Source: Pseudomonas sp. 30_B (GTDB taxonomy: Bacteria; Pseudomonadota; Gammaproteobacteria; Pseudomonadales; Pseudomonadaceae). From it: 64,000 nt of DNA. Of this stretch, positions 1 through 8,992 are shown one piece after another; positions within the stretch are counted from its first letter, which is position 1, and each line of letters begins with the position of its first letter. The notes below the pieces were generated by a model. It worked only from the letters and a program-made list of their open reading frames with translations, did no database searches and had not been told where the DNA came from. The stretch lies in contig NZ_JAFGYY010000002.1 of NCBI RefSeq assembly GCF_017491605.1, forward strand, positions 124,001 to 188,000, read 5' to 3'. Both the position numbers and the translations under genes were made by a program.

Positions 1-283
1 CTCGCCGGCGATCCTCGCCATCGGCGAACAGGACCTGGGCCTGCAGATGCGCCAGATCCTCGAAGCCAGCGGACAGAAGGTACCGGACTCCAAGCCGATC
101 TTCGAGTTCAACCCGGCTCACCCGCTGATCGAGAAGCTGGACGCCGAGCCCGACGAAGACCGCTTCGGCGAGCTGGCCCACATCCTCTTCGACCAGGCCG
201 CCCTGGCCGCGGGAGACAGCCTGAAAGACCCGGCCGCCTACGTGCGCCGCCTGAACAAGCTGCTGGTGGAACTGTCCGCCTGA
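1..283 (+). CDS. htpG: Molecular chaperone HtpG (Hsp90), C-terminal part only
   Basis: The gene is cut by the left edge of the window; reading starts at base 2 and about 93 residues remain before the TGA. The fragment ends in a helical stretch with the [12 protein letters not shown] motif typical of the C-terminal dimerisation domain of bacterial Hsp90. HtpG is an ATP-dependent cytosolic chaperone dimer; its ATPase and middle domains lie outside the window. A hairpin follows directly. The next gene, a dienelactone hydrolase, is also the neighbour of htpG in P. aeruginosa (PA1596-PA1597, from memory). Identification rests on the C-terminal sequence and on this context. Confidence 0.85.
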   Translation, partial: SPAILAIGEQDLGLQMRQILEASGQKVPDSKPIFEFNPAHPLIEKLDAEPDEDRFGELAHILFDQAALAAGDSLKDPAAYVRRLNKLLVELSA

Positions 284-300
284 GCCGCCGCCTGAAAAAC

Positions 301-330
301 AAAGCCCGCTTCGGCGGGCTTTGTGCTTTC
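301..330 (+). terminator. Intrinsic terminator after htpG
   Basis: A perfect 9-bp stem (301-309 with 314-322) closes a TTCG tetraloop and is followed by a T-rich stretch interrupted by G and C. It sits 18 bases after the htpG stop codon. Confidence 0.65.
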
Positions 331-374
331 TTTATCCGCTCCACCCAACCGACAAGCAAAAAGGGGATTACCCA

Positions 375-1106
375 ATGAGCCAGATCAGCGTGCAACCGGT
401 CGCCTACAGCCAGGACGGCGTCTCCTTCGAAGGCCAGTTGGTATTCGACACTGCCAGCAACGCGCAGCGCCCCGGCCTGCTGATGGCGCCGAACTGGATG
501 GGCGTCAGCCAGGGCGCCGTGGATATCGCCCGCAAGGTCGCCGAGCGCGGCTACGTGGTGCTGGTGGCGGACCTCTATGGCAAGGATGTCCGTCCCAACG
601 ACACGGAACAGGCCGCTGCTGCGATGATGCCGCTCAAGGACGACCGCGCGCTGCTGCGCAAACGCATGCAGCTTTCGCTCGCCACGCTGCTGGAACAGGC
701 CGGCAAGGCTCCGCTGGACACCAGCCGGCTGGCGACCTTCGGCTTCTGCTTCGGCGGCTGTTGCGCCCTGGAGCTGGCCCGCGATGGCGCGCCACTGGCG
801 GCTGCCGTGTCCTTCCACGGCACCCTGGATACGCCGAACCCGGCCGATGCGAAGAACATCAAGGGCTCGGTGCTGGTCCTCGATGGCGCCATCGATCCCT
901 TCGTGCCGCGTGAGCAGCTGACCGAGTTCGCCCGGGAGATGATCGATGCCAAGGTCGACTGGGCACTGACCAGCTACGGCGGCGCCGCACATTCCTTCAC
1001 CGACCCGCACGCGCAGATTCCGGGCAAGATGCAGTACGACGCCAAGGTGGCGCGCCGCGCCTTCGCCGCGATGTTCGACCTGCTGGACGAGCGCTTCGGC
1101 GGCTGA
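375..1106 (+). CDS. Dienelactone hydrolase family protein
   Basis: 243-residue alpha/beta hydrolase of the dienelactone hydrolase family. The catalytic Cys-Asp-His triad typical of this family is visible as Cys125 in GFCFGG, Asp174 in DGAIDPF and His206 in GAAHSFTDP. A cysteine nucleophile rather than serine separates it from ordinary esterases. Known members open lactone rings in chloroaromatic catabolism, but many stand-alone copies such as this one have no proven substrate, and no catabolic genes lie beside it. An upstream in-frame start exists, but the ATG at 375 has an AAGGGG ribosome site 8 bases before it and matches the family N-terminus. It is probably cytosolic, since no signal peptide is seen. 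Confidence 0.85.
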   Translation: MSQISVQPVAYSQDGVSFEGQLVFDTASNAQRPGLLMAPNWMGVSQGAVDIARKVAERGYVVLVADLYGKDVRPNDTEQAAAAMMPLKDDRALLRKRMQLSLATLLEQAGKAPLDTSRLATFGFCFGGCCALELARDGAPLAAAVSFHGTLDTPNPADAKNIKGSVLVLDGAIDPFVPREQLTEFAREMIDAKVDWALTSYGGAAHSFTDPHAQIPGKMQYDAKVARRAFAAMFDLLDERFGG

Positions 1107-1124
1107 AGTCCCCCTATGAGCAAG

Positions 1125-1160
1125 AACGCCGCGCCTCTATTGGAGGCGCGGCGTTTTTGT
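1125..1160 (+). terminator. Terminator after the dienelactone hydrolase
   Basis: A 13-bp perfect stem (1125-1137 with 1143-1155) with a 5-base loop is followed by a T tract. It lies just after the stop codon at 1106. Confidence 0.85.
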
Positions 1161-1173
1161 TTGCTCTTCTCTC

Positions 1174-1240
1174 TGTAGCGAGCTTGCTCGCGAACCCTGC
1201 CTCGCAGCGGAGGTCGTTCGCGAGCAAGCTCGCTCCTACA
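1174..1240. repeat. REP inverted pair
   Basis: Two copies of the Pseudomonas REP palindrome (core GCGAGCTTGCTCGCGAA) face each other across a GC-rich spacer. The left copy has GTAGCGAGC where the others have GTAGGAGCGAGC, so three bases are missing. Similar elements occur near 12.4, 21.7 and 27.1 kb. The element lies between the converging dienelactone hydrolase and permease genes. Confidence 0.85.
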
Positions 1241-1251
1241 AAAAACCTTGC

Positions 1252-2511
1252 TCAGGGCGCGTTGGCCGGACGCTGCGCAGCGGGCTCGTCGGCACGGTAG
1301 CCTTTGGCGCCGAACCAGACGATGTACAGGTAGCACAGCAGCGGGATGGCGAAGGAGTGCAGCAGGCCGATGCGGTCGGCGAAGAAGGCCTGCACCAGCG
1401 GCATCACGGCCCCCCCGACGATGGCCATGCAGAGCAGGCCGGAGCCCTTGCTGGTGAGGTTGCCCAGGCCCTCCAGGGCGAGGGAGAAAATGGTCGGGAA
1501 CATGATCGAGTTGAACAGCCCGATCAGGATCAGCGACCACATCGCCACGTGCCCGCCGACGCTTAGCGCCACGGCGATCAGCAGGGTGATGACCAGGGCA
1601 TTGCAGGCCAGCATGCGGTTGGCCGGAATGGCGCGCATCAGGGCGCTGCCGATGAAGCGGCCGACCATCGCGCCGCCCCAGTAGAACGACAGGTACTTGC
1701 CGGCATGTTCAGGGGACAGCCCGGCGATGTCCGGCTGGCCCATCAGGCTGACCAGGTAGCTGCCGATGGAAACTTCGGCGCCGACGTAGGCGAAGATCGC
1801 GATCACCCCGAAGATCAGGTGGCGATGGGCGAACAGCGAATGCCGGCCCGCTGCGGCGCCGTCGCTGGGCTCGCCGTGGTGGATCTTCGGTAGGCGGAAC
1901 AGGGCGATCAGCACGGCGATGGCGAACAGCAGCCCGGCCAGTACCAGGTACGGCGTCTTCACCGAGTCGGCCTCGCTGGCGGCGGAGCCGCCGATCTGCG
2001 AGGCCGCGCCGGCACCGATGGCAAGGATGGTCACCGACCCCACCAGCGGCCCGACCGTGGTGCCCAGGGAGTTGAACGCCTGGGTCAGGTTGAGGCGGCT
2101 GGCGGCGGTGGTCGCCGGGCCGAGCACGTTCACGTAGGGGTTGGCCGCGACCTGCAGCAGGGTGATACCGGAGGCGAGGATGAACAGCGCGGCGAGGAAG
2201 AAGGGATAGGACTGCGCGCTCGCTGCCGGGTAGAACAGCAGGCAACCGATCCCGGCGGTGGCCAGGCCGACGATGATCCCGCTCTTGTAGCCGACCTTCT
2301 CCACCAGCCGACCGGAGGGGAAGGACATGATGAAGTAGGCACCGAAGAAGCAGAACTGGATCAGCGACGCCTCCACGTAGGACAGGGTGAAGACTGCCTT
2401 GAGGTGCGGCACGAGGATGTCGTTGAGTGAGGTGATCAGGCCCCACATGAAGAACAGCAGGGTCAGCACGGTCAGGGCGCTGGTATGGCGATTGGCGTGC
2501 GATTGGTCCAT
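1252..2511 (-). CDS. FucP/GluP-type MFS sugar permease
   Basis: 419-residue polytopic inner-membrane protein with about twelve hydrophobic segments. The N-terminal FFMWGLITSLNDILVPHLK and the PYVNVLG and LNLTQAFNSLGTTVGP segments are hallmarks of the fucose/glucose-galactose:H+ symporter branch of the major facilitator superfamily. The likely role is proton-driven uptake of a hexose; the exact sugar cannot be read from sequence. No sugar-metabolism genes are adjacent. The downstream neighbour on the same strand side is a REP pair, and the upstream neighbour is a pirin gene on the same strand, 31 bp away, so the two could be co-transcribed. Confidence 0.85.
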   Translation of the reverse strand: MDQSHANRHTSALTVLTLLFFMWGLITSLNDILVPHLKAVFTLSYVEASLIQFCFFGAYFIMSFPSGRLVEKVGYKSGIIVGLATAGIGCLLFYPAASAQSYPFFLAALFILASGITLLQVAANPYVNVLGPATTAASRLNLTQAFNSLGTTVGPLVGSVTILAIGAGAASQIGGSAASEADSVKTPYLVLAGLLFAIAVLIALFRLPKIHHGEPSDGAAAGRHSLFAHRHLIFGVIAIFAYVGAEVSIGSYLVSLMGQPDIAGLSPEHAGKYLSFYWGGAMVGRFIGSALMRAIPANRMLACNALVITLLIAVALSVGGHVAMWSLILIGLFNSIMFPTIFSLALEGLGNLTSKGSGLLCMAIVGGAVMPLVQAFFADRIGLLHSFAIPLLCYLYIVWFGAKGYRADEPAAQRPANAP

Positions 2512-2542
2512 CGCGGACTCCTTGGGCGGGGAGGGGCCGCGC

Positions 2543-3409
2543 TCAGCGCGGCAGTTCGATGCGCTCCGACTCGCCCGGCACCGTCGGCCAGTCGCGGGCG
2601 GACCAGCGTGCGCGGGCGTTGTCGATCAGCGCCGGGTCGCTGGCGACGAAGTTCCAGTTCATCCGTCGCGGCCCGTCCAGCGGCGCGCCGCCGATGATCA
2701 CCGCGCGGCAGTCGGTGCAGGCGGAGAGGGTGAAGGTGGCGCCTTCGGGCAGCACCAGCAGTGCGTGCAGCGGCAGCGGCTCATCGTCGAGCAGGGCGTC
2801 GCCGTCGAGCAGGTACAGTGCGCGTTGCGGATGCTCGTCGGGAATCGCCAGGGTGGCGCCGGCGCTGAGGGCAAGTTCCGCATAGAGCGTCGGCGAGAGC
2901 ACCGGGACCGGAGATTCGAGGCAGAAACCCGTGCCCGCGATCATGCGGATGCGCACGCCCAGGGCCTCGCTTTCCGGCAGGCTGGCGGCGGGGTGGTGGC
3001 TGTAGCTGGGCTCGCAGCCTTCCTGCTCGCGCGGCAACGCCAGCCAGACCTGCAGGCCGTGCAGGCGCGAGCCGTTGTGGCGCAGGGTTTCCGGCGTGCG
3101 TTCGACGTGGGCGACGCCGCGTCCGGCGGTCATCCAGCTGACGTCTCCGGGCAGCACCAGCTGGTCCGAGCCCAGGCTGTCCTTGTGCTGCACCTGGCCC
3201 TCGAACAGGTAGGTGAGGGTGGACAGGCCGATATGCGGATGCTGGCGGATGTCCATGCCGTGCTCGGGGGCGAAGGTGCTTTCGAGCATGTGGTCGAAGA
3301 ACACGAAGGGGCCGACGCTGCGGCATTGCGCGGAGGGTAGGGGGCGCAGGATGGGAACGCCTTCGACGTCTTCGGCGCGTGGGCGGATGCTTAGCAGGGA
3401 GTCGCTCAT
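2543..3409 (-). CDS. Pirin family protein
   Basis: 288-residue bicupin. The N-terminal cupin carries the pirin metal site, with His57 and His59 in QHPHIG and His101 and Glu103 in GVAHVER, followed by a C-terminal cupin. Bacterial pirins bind Fe or other metals; some act as quercetinases, others affect pyruvate dehydrogenase or stress responses, and the role here is not known. I chose the ATG at 3409 (MSDSLLSIRP) because a GGAA ribosome site lies about 8 bases upstream and pirins begin close to this sequence; the frame stays open for 28 more codons upstream. It reads in the same direction as the sugar permease 31 bp downstream. Confidence 0.85.
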   Translation of the reverse strand: MSDSLLSIRPRAEDVEGVPILRPLPSAQCRSVGPFVFFDHMLESTFAPEHGMDIRQHPHIGLSTLTYLFEGQVQHKDSLGSDQLVLPGDVSWMTAGRGVAHVERTPETLRHNGSRLHGLQVWLALPREQEGCEPSYSHHPAASLPESEALGVRIRMIAGTGFCLESPVPVLSPTLYAELALSAGATLAIPDEHPQRALYLLDGDALLDDEPLPLHALLVLPEGATFTLSACTDCRAVIIGGAPLDGPRRMNWNFVASDPALIDNARARWSARDWPTVPGESERIELPR

Positions 3410-3547
3410 GGACGTTTCCAACAGGTCTGATCTGGGCATGATAGACGCTTGCCGCCGCCCCGACCCGATTCGCGTCGGCACGCTGCCTGTCATCAGCCTG
3501 TCACGCCGATGTCATAGCCTCGCGCGGTCCCCAACAAGGAGCGCGAC

Positions 3548-4021
3548 ATGTCCATTTCCCGCCTGCCAGCGGCCCTGGCCCTCACCCTGGCTTCCGCCTT
3601 CGCCACCTCTGCCTTTGCCGAAGTGCGAGTCACCGGCCCGGTCGAGTACGGCGTCTTCGTCAGCAATTACAAGGATTACCAGCCCGGCGAGCGCGTGCTG
3701 ACCAGCAGCCAGGAAAAGCTCGAGGCCACGACTCGCGTTCCGGCCAAGCTGGGCACCAAGTTCGGCCTGCGTTACCAGCTCAGCGGCAAGCAGGAAGGCG
3801 ACGCTCCGCTGACCCTGCTGTACTTCACCCCCGGCGTGGTCACCCCGGACGGCCAGCGCCACGACAAGCTGGAAGTGGTGCAGAAGCTGGTGGTCGGCGC
3901 GCCGACCGACGTGATGGCCTACCAGTTCACCGAGAACCACGAAGTGGTGCAGGGACAATGGCGCTTCATGGTGTTCCAGGGCGATCGCCTGCTGGCGGAG
4001 AAGACCTTCACCGTCGAGTAA
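3548..4021 (+). CDS. Secreted DUF3859 domain protein
   Basis: 157-residue protein with a classical signal peptide: a basic N-terminus, a hydrophobic run to about residue 22 and an AFA-E cleavage site near 24. The mature part is a single beta-rich domain starting EVRVTGPVEYGVF, which I assign to DUF3859 from memory of that family. It is probably periplasmic. No catalytic motif or cysteine pair is evident, and no function is known. The gene stands alone: the upstream pirin is divergent and a terminator follows. AAGGAG precedes the ATG with 7 bases spacing. Confidence 0.65.
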   Translation: MSISRLPAALALTLASAFATSAFAEVRVTGPVEYGVFVSNYKDYQPGERVLTSSQEKLEATTRVPAKLGTKFGLRYQLSGKQEGDAPLTLLYFTPGVVTPDGQRHDKLEVVQKLVVGAPTDVMAYQFTENHEVVQGQWRFMVFQGDRLLAEKTFTVE

Positions 4022-4074
4022 GTCCGGTTGGGTGAAAGCCCGTCGGTTGCCCGTGACGCTGTACACCTTAGAAA

Positions 4075-4107
4075 TACGCCGCGCTCCATGGGAGTCGCGG
4101 CGTTTTT
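4075..4107. terminator. Terminator after the DUF3859 gene, possibly bidirectional
   Basis: A GC-rich stem built from CGCCGCG and CGCGGCG around an imperfect inner stem (CTCCATGGGAG) is followed by six T on the plus strand. It lies between converging genes and could also end the HD-GYP transcript. Confidence 0.7.
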
Positions 4108-4185
4108 TCTGGCCTGCTTCCAGCCCTGACCGATATGCGGTCGGGCTCGCCGACAGGAACAGTACGGGCCTCCGTGTAGCCGGCG

Positions 4186-5202
4186 TTAAGCGGGCACGGC
4201 CTCGGAGTCCATCCATTGCGCCCGGACTTGCAGGATCTGCGGCAGGCAAGCGGCGAAAATCTCCACCAGTTCCGGATCGAAATGCCTGCCGCTCTCGCTG
4301 CGGATGTGGGCAACGGCGTCTTCCACCGACCACGCCGTCTTGTAGGGACGGACACTGGTCAGTGCATCGAACACATCGGCGATCGCCACGATGCGGGCCG
4401 CGTGGGGGATATCGTCCCCGGCAATTCCGTTCGGATAGCCGCTGCCGTCCCATTTTTCGTGGTGGTTCAGCGCGATGTTCGCCGCCATTTTCAGCATGCC
4501 GGAGGCGTGGTTGCCGATGATCCTGGCGCCGATCTCGGTGTGTTGGCGCATCACCGCCCATTCCTCGGGCGTCAGCCGGCTCGATTTGCGCAGGATAGCG
4601 TCGGGTATGCCGATCTTGCCCACGTCGTGCATGGGCGCCGCGTGCAGAAGGTCATCGGCGGCGCGCTCGCTGTAGCCGGCGGCCAGGGCGATGATCTTCG
4701 AGTAGTTGCTCATGCGGATGACGTGCAGGCCCGTTTCGTTGTCCTTGTATTCGGCGGCGGCCCCCAGGCACTGGACGATCTTCAGCCGGGTTTCCTGCAG
4801 TTCATGCGCCTGCACCAGGGACAGGTGGGTGCGCACGCGGGCCCGGACGATGTGCGGGTTGAAGGGCTTGGTGATGTAGTCGACCGCTCCCAGTTCCAGG
4901 CCTTGATGCTCGTTGTCCGCTTCCGCCAGCGCGGTCACGAAGATCACCGGAATCGCGGCCGTATGCGGGTCCTGCTTCAAGGTCTGGCAGACCTCGTAGC
5001 CGGACATGGCCGGCATCATGATGTCCAGCAGGATCAGGTCCGGGCGATCCGATCGTGCCAGCTCCAGCGCCGTCTGACCGTTCTTGGCGAAGAGCAGGCG
5101 GTAGTCGCCTTGCAGGGTATGGCGCAGCACATGCAGGTTGGTGGGCTCGTCATCGACCAGCAACAGGGTCGGGCGCGGGTCGGTCAGTTGAAAATGGTTC
5201 AT
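4186..5202 (-). CDS. Response regulator with HD-GYP phosphodiesterase output domain
   Basis: 338 residues. Receiver domain at about 10-125 with acidic pocket Asp17/Asp18, phospho-acceptor Asp60 (LILLD), Thr90 and Lys112. HD-GYP domain at about 140-320 with the HD pair at 192-193 (MHDVGKIG) and the GYP motif at 245-247 (WDGSGYPNG). Family members of this layout hydrolyse cyclic-di-GMP, usually to GMP, and so reduce biofilm formation. It lies 13 bp downstream of a hybrid sensor kinase on the same strand, which is the obvious phosphoryl donor. It is the same two-domain type as RpfG and PA4781. All metal and signature residues appear intact, so activity is expected but not shown. Confidence 0.9.
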   Translation of the reverse strand: MNHFQLTDPRPTLLLVDDEPTNLHVLRHTLQGDYRLLFAKNGQTALELARSDRPDLILLDIMMPAMSGYEVCQTLKQDPHTAAIPVIFVTALAEADNEHQGLELGAVDYITKPFNPHIVRARVRTHLSLVQAHELQETRLKIVQCLGAAAEYKDNETGLHVIRMSNYSKIIALAAGYSERAADDLLHAAPMHDVGKIGIPDAILRKSSRLTPEEWAVMRQHTEIGARIIGNHASGMLKMAANIALNHHEKWDGSGYPNGIAGDDIPHAARIVAIADVFDALTSVRPYKTAWSVEDAVAHIRSESGRHFDPELVEIFAACLPQILQVRAQWMDSEAVPA

Positions 5203-5215
5203 GGTGTCGTCCTGC

Positions 5216-8146
5216 TCACGGCTCGCCCGGAATGCTGTGTTCGCTGATCAGCCGTTGCACCAGGGCATGGGCCTGCTGAAACTCGAAGGCGTCCGTCGTC
5301 GAGCGCAAGGTCTGGGCATGGGTGCGTTGCAGGCTGGTTTCCAGGCCGTTGCAGACGCTCTCCAGGATTTCGTCATCCAGTTCGTTGTGCGCAAGGAGTT
5401 CACGCAGCCGGTGCATGGACTGCAACAGGTCTTCGGCTGGCGCTGCCATTGCGGGGCTGCTGGCGCTGCGGCGCCTGGAGAGCTCCTCACGGACCGCCTC
5501 GAGGCTGGCGCGCAATTGCGGCAGCAGTGCGCGTGCTTCATCGGTGCGCCCCGCCTTCACCATGGCCTCCAGGTTACCGGCCAGTTCGGCTACCACGGGC
5601 AGGGCAAGGTTGCCGGCCACGCCACGAAGGCTGTGCAGGTTGAATCCGGCTTCTTCCCAATCGATCTCGCGGGCATCGGTGGCGAGTACCAGGTATTTTT
5701 TCGACGCCGAATCCAGCATTTGTTCCAGGGCGCTGACCAGCCGGCTTTCCTGGCCCCAGAGTACCGCCCCGCGTTCCCAGTCGATGGCTGCCGGGGAGAG
5801 GGCCTGGGCCGTGGCGGAAGGTGCGGGCCGATTCTGGAGATCCAGGACCATGGCGATCTCCTCGAACAAGCGAGGAACATCCAGTGGCTTGATGGCGAAG
5901 CCATCCATGCCTGCCAGCAGGGCCGCCCGGCGGTCTTCCGCCATGACGCTGGCCGTCAGGGCAATGACGGGCATGCGTGGCAGCCCGGTCATGCGCTCAT
6001 GCTGACGGATCAGGCGGGTGGCCTGCAGCCCGTCGGTGATGGGCATATGGACGTCCATCAGCGCCACGTCGAAATCGCCGGTCCTCAGGATTTCCACGGC
6101 TTCGGCGCCATCGTGCGCCACCGTGACCGAATGGCCATGGTTCTGCAGCGTCAGTGTCAGCAGCTCCAGGTTCTGCGGCACGTCGTCGGCGACGAGAATG
6201 CGCAGCGGTGGCAGGGTGCTGGTGTAGATCGGGTCGGCCGGCGAGGCGGCCGGCGCGGGCGCTACTGCCAACGGAAGCCACACATGGAAGGTACTGCCGC
6301 GCCCCGGTTCGCTCTCGACGTCGATGCGGCCACCCATGAGTTCGGCGAGTTGCCGCGCGATGGTCGTACCCAGGCCGGTACCACCGAAGCGCCGGCTGAT
6401 GGAGGCATCGGCCTGGGTGAAGGGCGAGAAGATGGACTCGATCTGCTGGGGCGTCATGCCGATGCCGCTGTCGCGCACCTGCACATGGACCAGCCCTTCC
6501 TTCTGTGCGAAGAGGACGTCCACGCCGCCCTGTTCGGTGAACTTGATGGCATTGCCGATGAGGTTGGTCAGGATCTGCAGCAGGCGCAGCGGGTCTGCCC
6601 GGAAGTGCTCGGGCATGCCCGTTGCGTAGTGCGTCGTCAAGGTCAGGTTCTTGGCCAGCGCGCCCAGTCGCAGCGACGACTCGACCTGCATGGCCAGGGC
6701 CTTGAGCGAGAACACGGTCTGTTCCAGCTCCAGTTGGCCCTTTTCCATCTTGGTCGTGTCCAGGATGTCGTTGAGCAGCCGCAGCAACGAGCGTGAAGAC
6801 TGTCGGATGGTGTTGAGGTGATTGCGTTGGCCGGGCGCGAGGTCGGACTGCAGCAGCAGTTCGGTGAAGCCGATGATGGAGTTCATCGGGGTGCGGATTT
6901 CATGGCTCATGTTTGCCAGGAAACTGCTTTTTGCCGCCGTGGCCTGTTCGGCACGTTCGGCCGCCTCGCGCAGCGACGCCTCCAGGGCATGGCGTTCGCT
7001 GATGTCGGTGACGAAGCCGACGAACAGCAGCTCGCCGGGCAGCTCGACGCGGCCGACGGCCAGGCGCACCGGCACCAGGTTGCCGTTCTTGCAGCGGCCC
7101 ATGATCTCGCGGCTGGTCCCGATGATCCTGGGCTGCCCCGAGGTCAGGTAGTTGTGCAGATAGCCGTCATGACTGGAGTGGTGTGGCTCGGGCATCAGCA
7201 TCTTGATATTGCGTCCGACGACTTCCTCTGCGCTCCAGCCGAACAGCCGTTCCGCCGCCGGGTTGAACGCCCGGATCATCCCTTTGCTGTCGATGGTGAT
7301 GATGCCGTCGATCGCGGTGTCGAGTGTGGCGCGCAGTCTTGACCGGTTTTCATCCGCCTCCACGTACAGCTCACGGGAGCGGATCAGCCCGTTGAGCGCT
7401 GCCACCATCACGGTGACGGTGATGGTGAAGGAGGAAAGCCCGAGGGAGGCGAAGGTGGTATTGAGCATCAGGCCATTGTCGGCAACGCCGGTTTCGCCAA
7501 TGAAGCGTACGGCGGCCATGCCGGTGTAGTGCATGCCCGCGATGGCCAGCCCCATGACGATACCGCTGACATAGAAGCGCTGCAGGCGGCCGAGTCGCGT
7601 CTGCTGTATGCCGTAGCGAATCCACAGCGCCAGGATTGCCAGGCTGACGGCGACCGCGATGGACAGTGAGAACATCACCGGCTCGTAGCGCATCTGCAAG
7701 GGCGTCTGCATGGCCGCCATGCCGGTGTAGTGCATGGCGCCGATGCCCGAGCCGACGATCACGCCGCTGATGACCAGCTGCGACAAGCTGACGTTGTGTT
7801 GAACCAACCTGTGCAGGGCGAACCAGGAGGCAACGCAGGCCGGCACGAACGAGAACAGCGTGACTCCCGTCAGGTAATGCACGTGAGTTGGCAACTCGAA
7901 CGCCAGCATGCCGATGAAGTGCATGGTCCAGATGCCGCCACCCAGGGCAATCGCGCCGGTGCCGATCGCGGTATGGCGATAGAGGGGACTCCGGGTCTTG
8001 CGGGCGATCTGTGCCGATTGCAGCGCCATCGTGGACGAGAAAATCGACACGAAAAGCGACAGGAGCACCAGGCCGGGGTCGTACGTTCCGTGTACGAAAG
8101 AGGCGTGATGCGCAGAGTCGATGAAGAAGCTGCTCATTCCTTCCAT
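5216..8146 (-). CDS. MHYT-PAS hybrid sensor histidine kinase with receiver and HPt domains
   Basis: 976 residues. Residues 1-260 form a seven-helix MHYT sensor with the three signature motifs MHFIGM (75-80), MHYTGM (138-143) and MHYTGM (205-210). MHYT domains were proposed to bind copper and sense O2, CO or NO; this is prediction from the family, not proof. Then come a PAS domain (about 270-390), HisKA with His415 ([11 protein letters not shown]), an HATPase, a receiver domain with Asp698 (VALMDVHMP), and a C-terminal HPt domain with His838 ([12 protein letters not shown]). This gives a complete His-Asp-His relay ending on the HD-GYP regulator encoded 13 bp downstream. The start at 8146 has AAGG 7 bases upstream; a second ATG at 8137 is possible. 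Confidence 0.9.
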   Translation of the reverse strand: MEGMSSFFIDSAHHASFVHGTYDPGLVLLSLFVSIFSSTMALQSAQIARKTRSPLYRHTAIGTGAIALGGGIWTMHFIGMLAFELPTHVHYLTGVTLFSFVPACVASWFALHRLVQHNVSLSQLVISGVIVGSGIGAMHYTGMAAMQTPLQMRYEPVMFSLSIAVAVSLAILALWIRYGIQQTRLGRLQRFYVSGIVMGLAIAGMHYTGMAAVRFIGETGVADNGLMLNTTFASLGLSSFTITVTVMVAALNGLIRSRELYVEADENRSRLRATLDTAIDGIITIDSKGMIRAFNPAAERLFGWSAEEVVGRNIKMLMPEPHHSSHDGYLHNYLTSGQPRIIGTSREIMGRCKNGNLVPVRLAVGRVELPGELLFVGFVTDISERHALEASLREAAERAEQATAAKSSFLANMSHEIRTPMNSIIGFTELLLQSDLAPGQRNHLNTIRQSSRSLLRLLNDILDTTKMEKGQLELEQTVFSLKALAMQVESSLRLGALAKNLTLTTHYATGMPEHFRADPLRLLQILTNLIGNAIKFTEQGGVDVLFAQKEGLVHVQVRDSGIGMTPQQIESIFSPFTQADASISRRFGGTGLGTTIARQLAELMGGRIDVESEPGRGSTFHVWLPLAVAPAPAASPADPIYTSTLPPLRILVADDVPQNLELLTLTLQNHGHSVTVAHDGAEAVEILRTGDFDVALMDVHMPITDGLQATRLIRQHERMTGLPRMPVIALTASVMAEDRRAALLAGMDGFAIKPLDVPRLFEEIAMVLDLQNRPAPSATAQALSPAAIDWERGAVLWGQESRLVSALEQMLDSASKKYLVLATDAREIDWEEAGFNLHSLRGVAGNLALPVVAELAGNLEAMVKAGRTDEARALLPQLRASLEAVREELSRRRSASSPAMAAPAEDLLQSMHRLRELLAHNELDDEILESVCNGLETSLQRTHAQTLRSTTDAFEFQQAHALVQRLISEHSIPGEP

Positions 8147-8992
8147 GGGTTTACCTTGTTCGTCCGTGCAATTCGATGCGCTTTCATCATGTCTGGGGTT
8201 TCAAAGAGCCGTGGGGGCGTGGCGCCGTGCTCGGGAATGAGCGGGCGACAGAGCCACCGGGATGAGTATCAGGGGGGTATTGGACCCGTCGTGTATTCCT
8301 GGCGGGTACGCGGAGCCCGATCTTCGCAGTTGGTCGTGAGAGCGATGCAGCGATGGATGGCAAACATAGGAAACACGAATCGGGTAATGGACAGCATGGG
8401 CGCCGGGGCAGGCAGTCGGGCGGAGTTGTGCGGGGGCTGACGCCGTCATCTGGCGTCTGGCGGCTCAAGGCCGGCCCTGGAGGGGTACGCCGTCCATGGA
8501 GAGTTGCTGGCTGTTCATGGGAAAGCGCTCAGGTGGCGAATGATAGCACATTGACCTCACCCCCTTGCTTATCCGTTAGCGACAGTTCCTGTCGCTCCAT
8601 GGGGTGTGCCATGCCGCTCGGGCGATTTGTCGGGTGCGAGCATGACCCCAGGTTCTCTCGTGGGGGCGCGGTCAGAGCCACGCGACCGCGTCAGGCGAGC
8701 TATGGCCGCCAACAGGTCGGACTTTTCCTCGCCTACGAAAAAACCTGGATTGCGTCCTTCGGATTGGCAGGCGGGACACAGTTTGTTACTTTGCCTGCAC
8801 GATAGTGCCAAATTGAGCGTGCAGTCAGAATCGACAGGGGTATCGGGGGCGCCCGCAAGCGCTCCAGCAGGCGAGTTACTGCGTGGTGGTCCGGCAGGAG
8901 CCGGGCGATCAGCAGCCGAGAGACGAATAAAAACAGCACCGGTCGCAACGACCGGGCAATAAATCTTGGCGGTCAAGGAGGTAATGCTGTCT
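8147..8992. other. 846-bp intergenic region upstream of two divergent operons
   Basis: No convincing gene is seen: open frames here have no ribosome site and no recognisable protein. The region must hold the promoters of the hybrid kinase operon (leftwards) and of the DUF1302/DUF1329 operon (rightwards). Visible structure includes a hairpin at 8578-8596 (AGCGACAG around TTC), facing TGCACG/CGTGCA arms near 8797-8824, and a perfect 7-bp hairpin at 8939-8955 with a CAA loop just before the ribosome site of the DUF1302 gene. I could not assign a sigma factor. Confidence 0.5.

Noticed and set aside
5201..6796. 531-codon frame opposite the hybrid kinase
   Set aside because: Antisense to conserved kinase domains, rich in Gln/His/Gly of low complexity, with no ribosome site.
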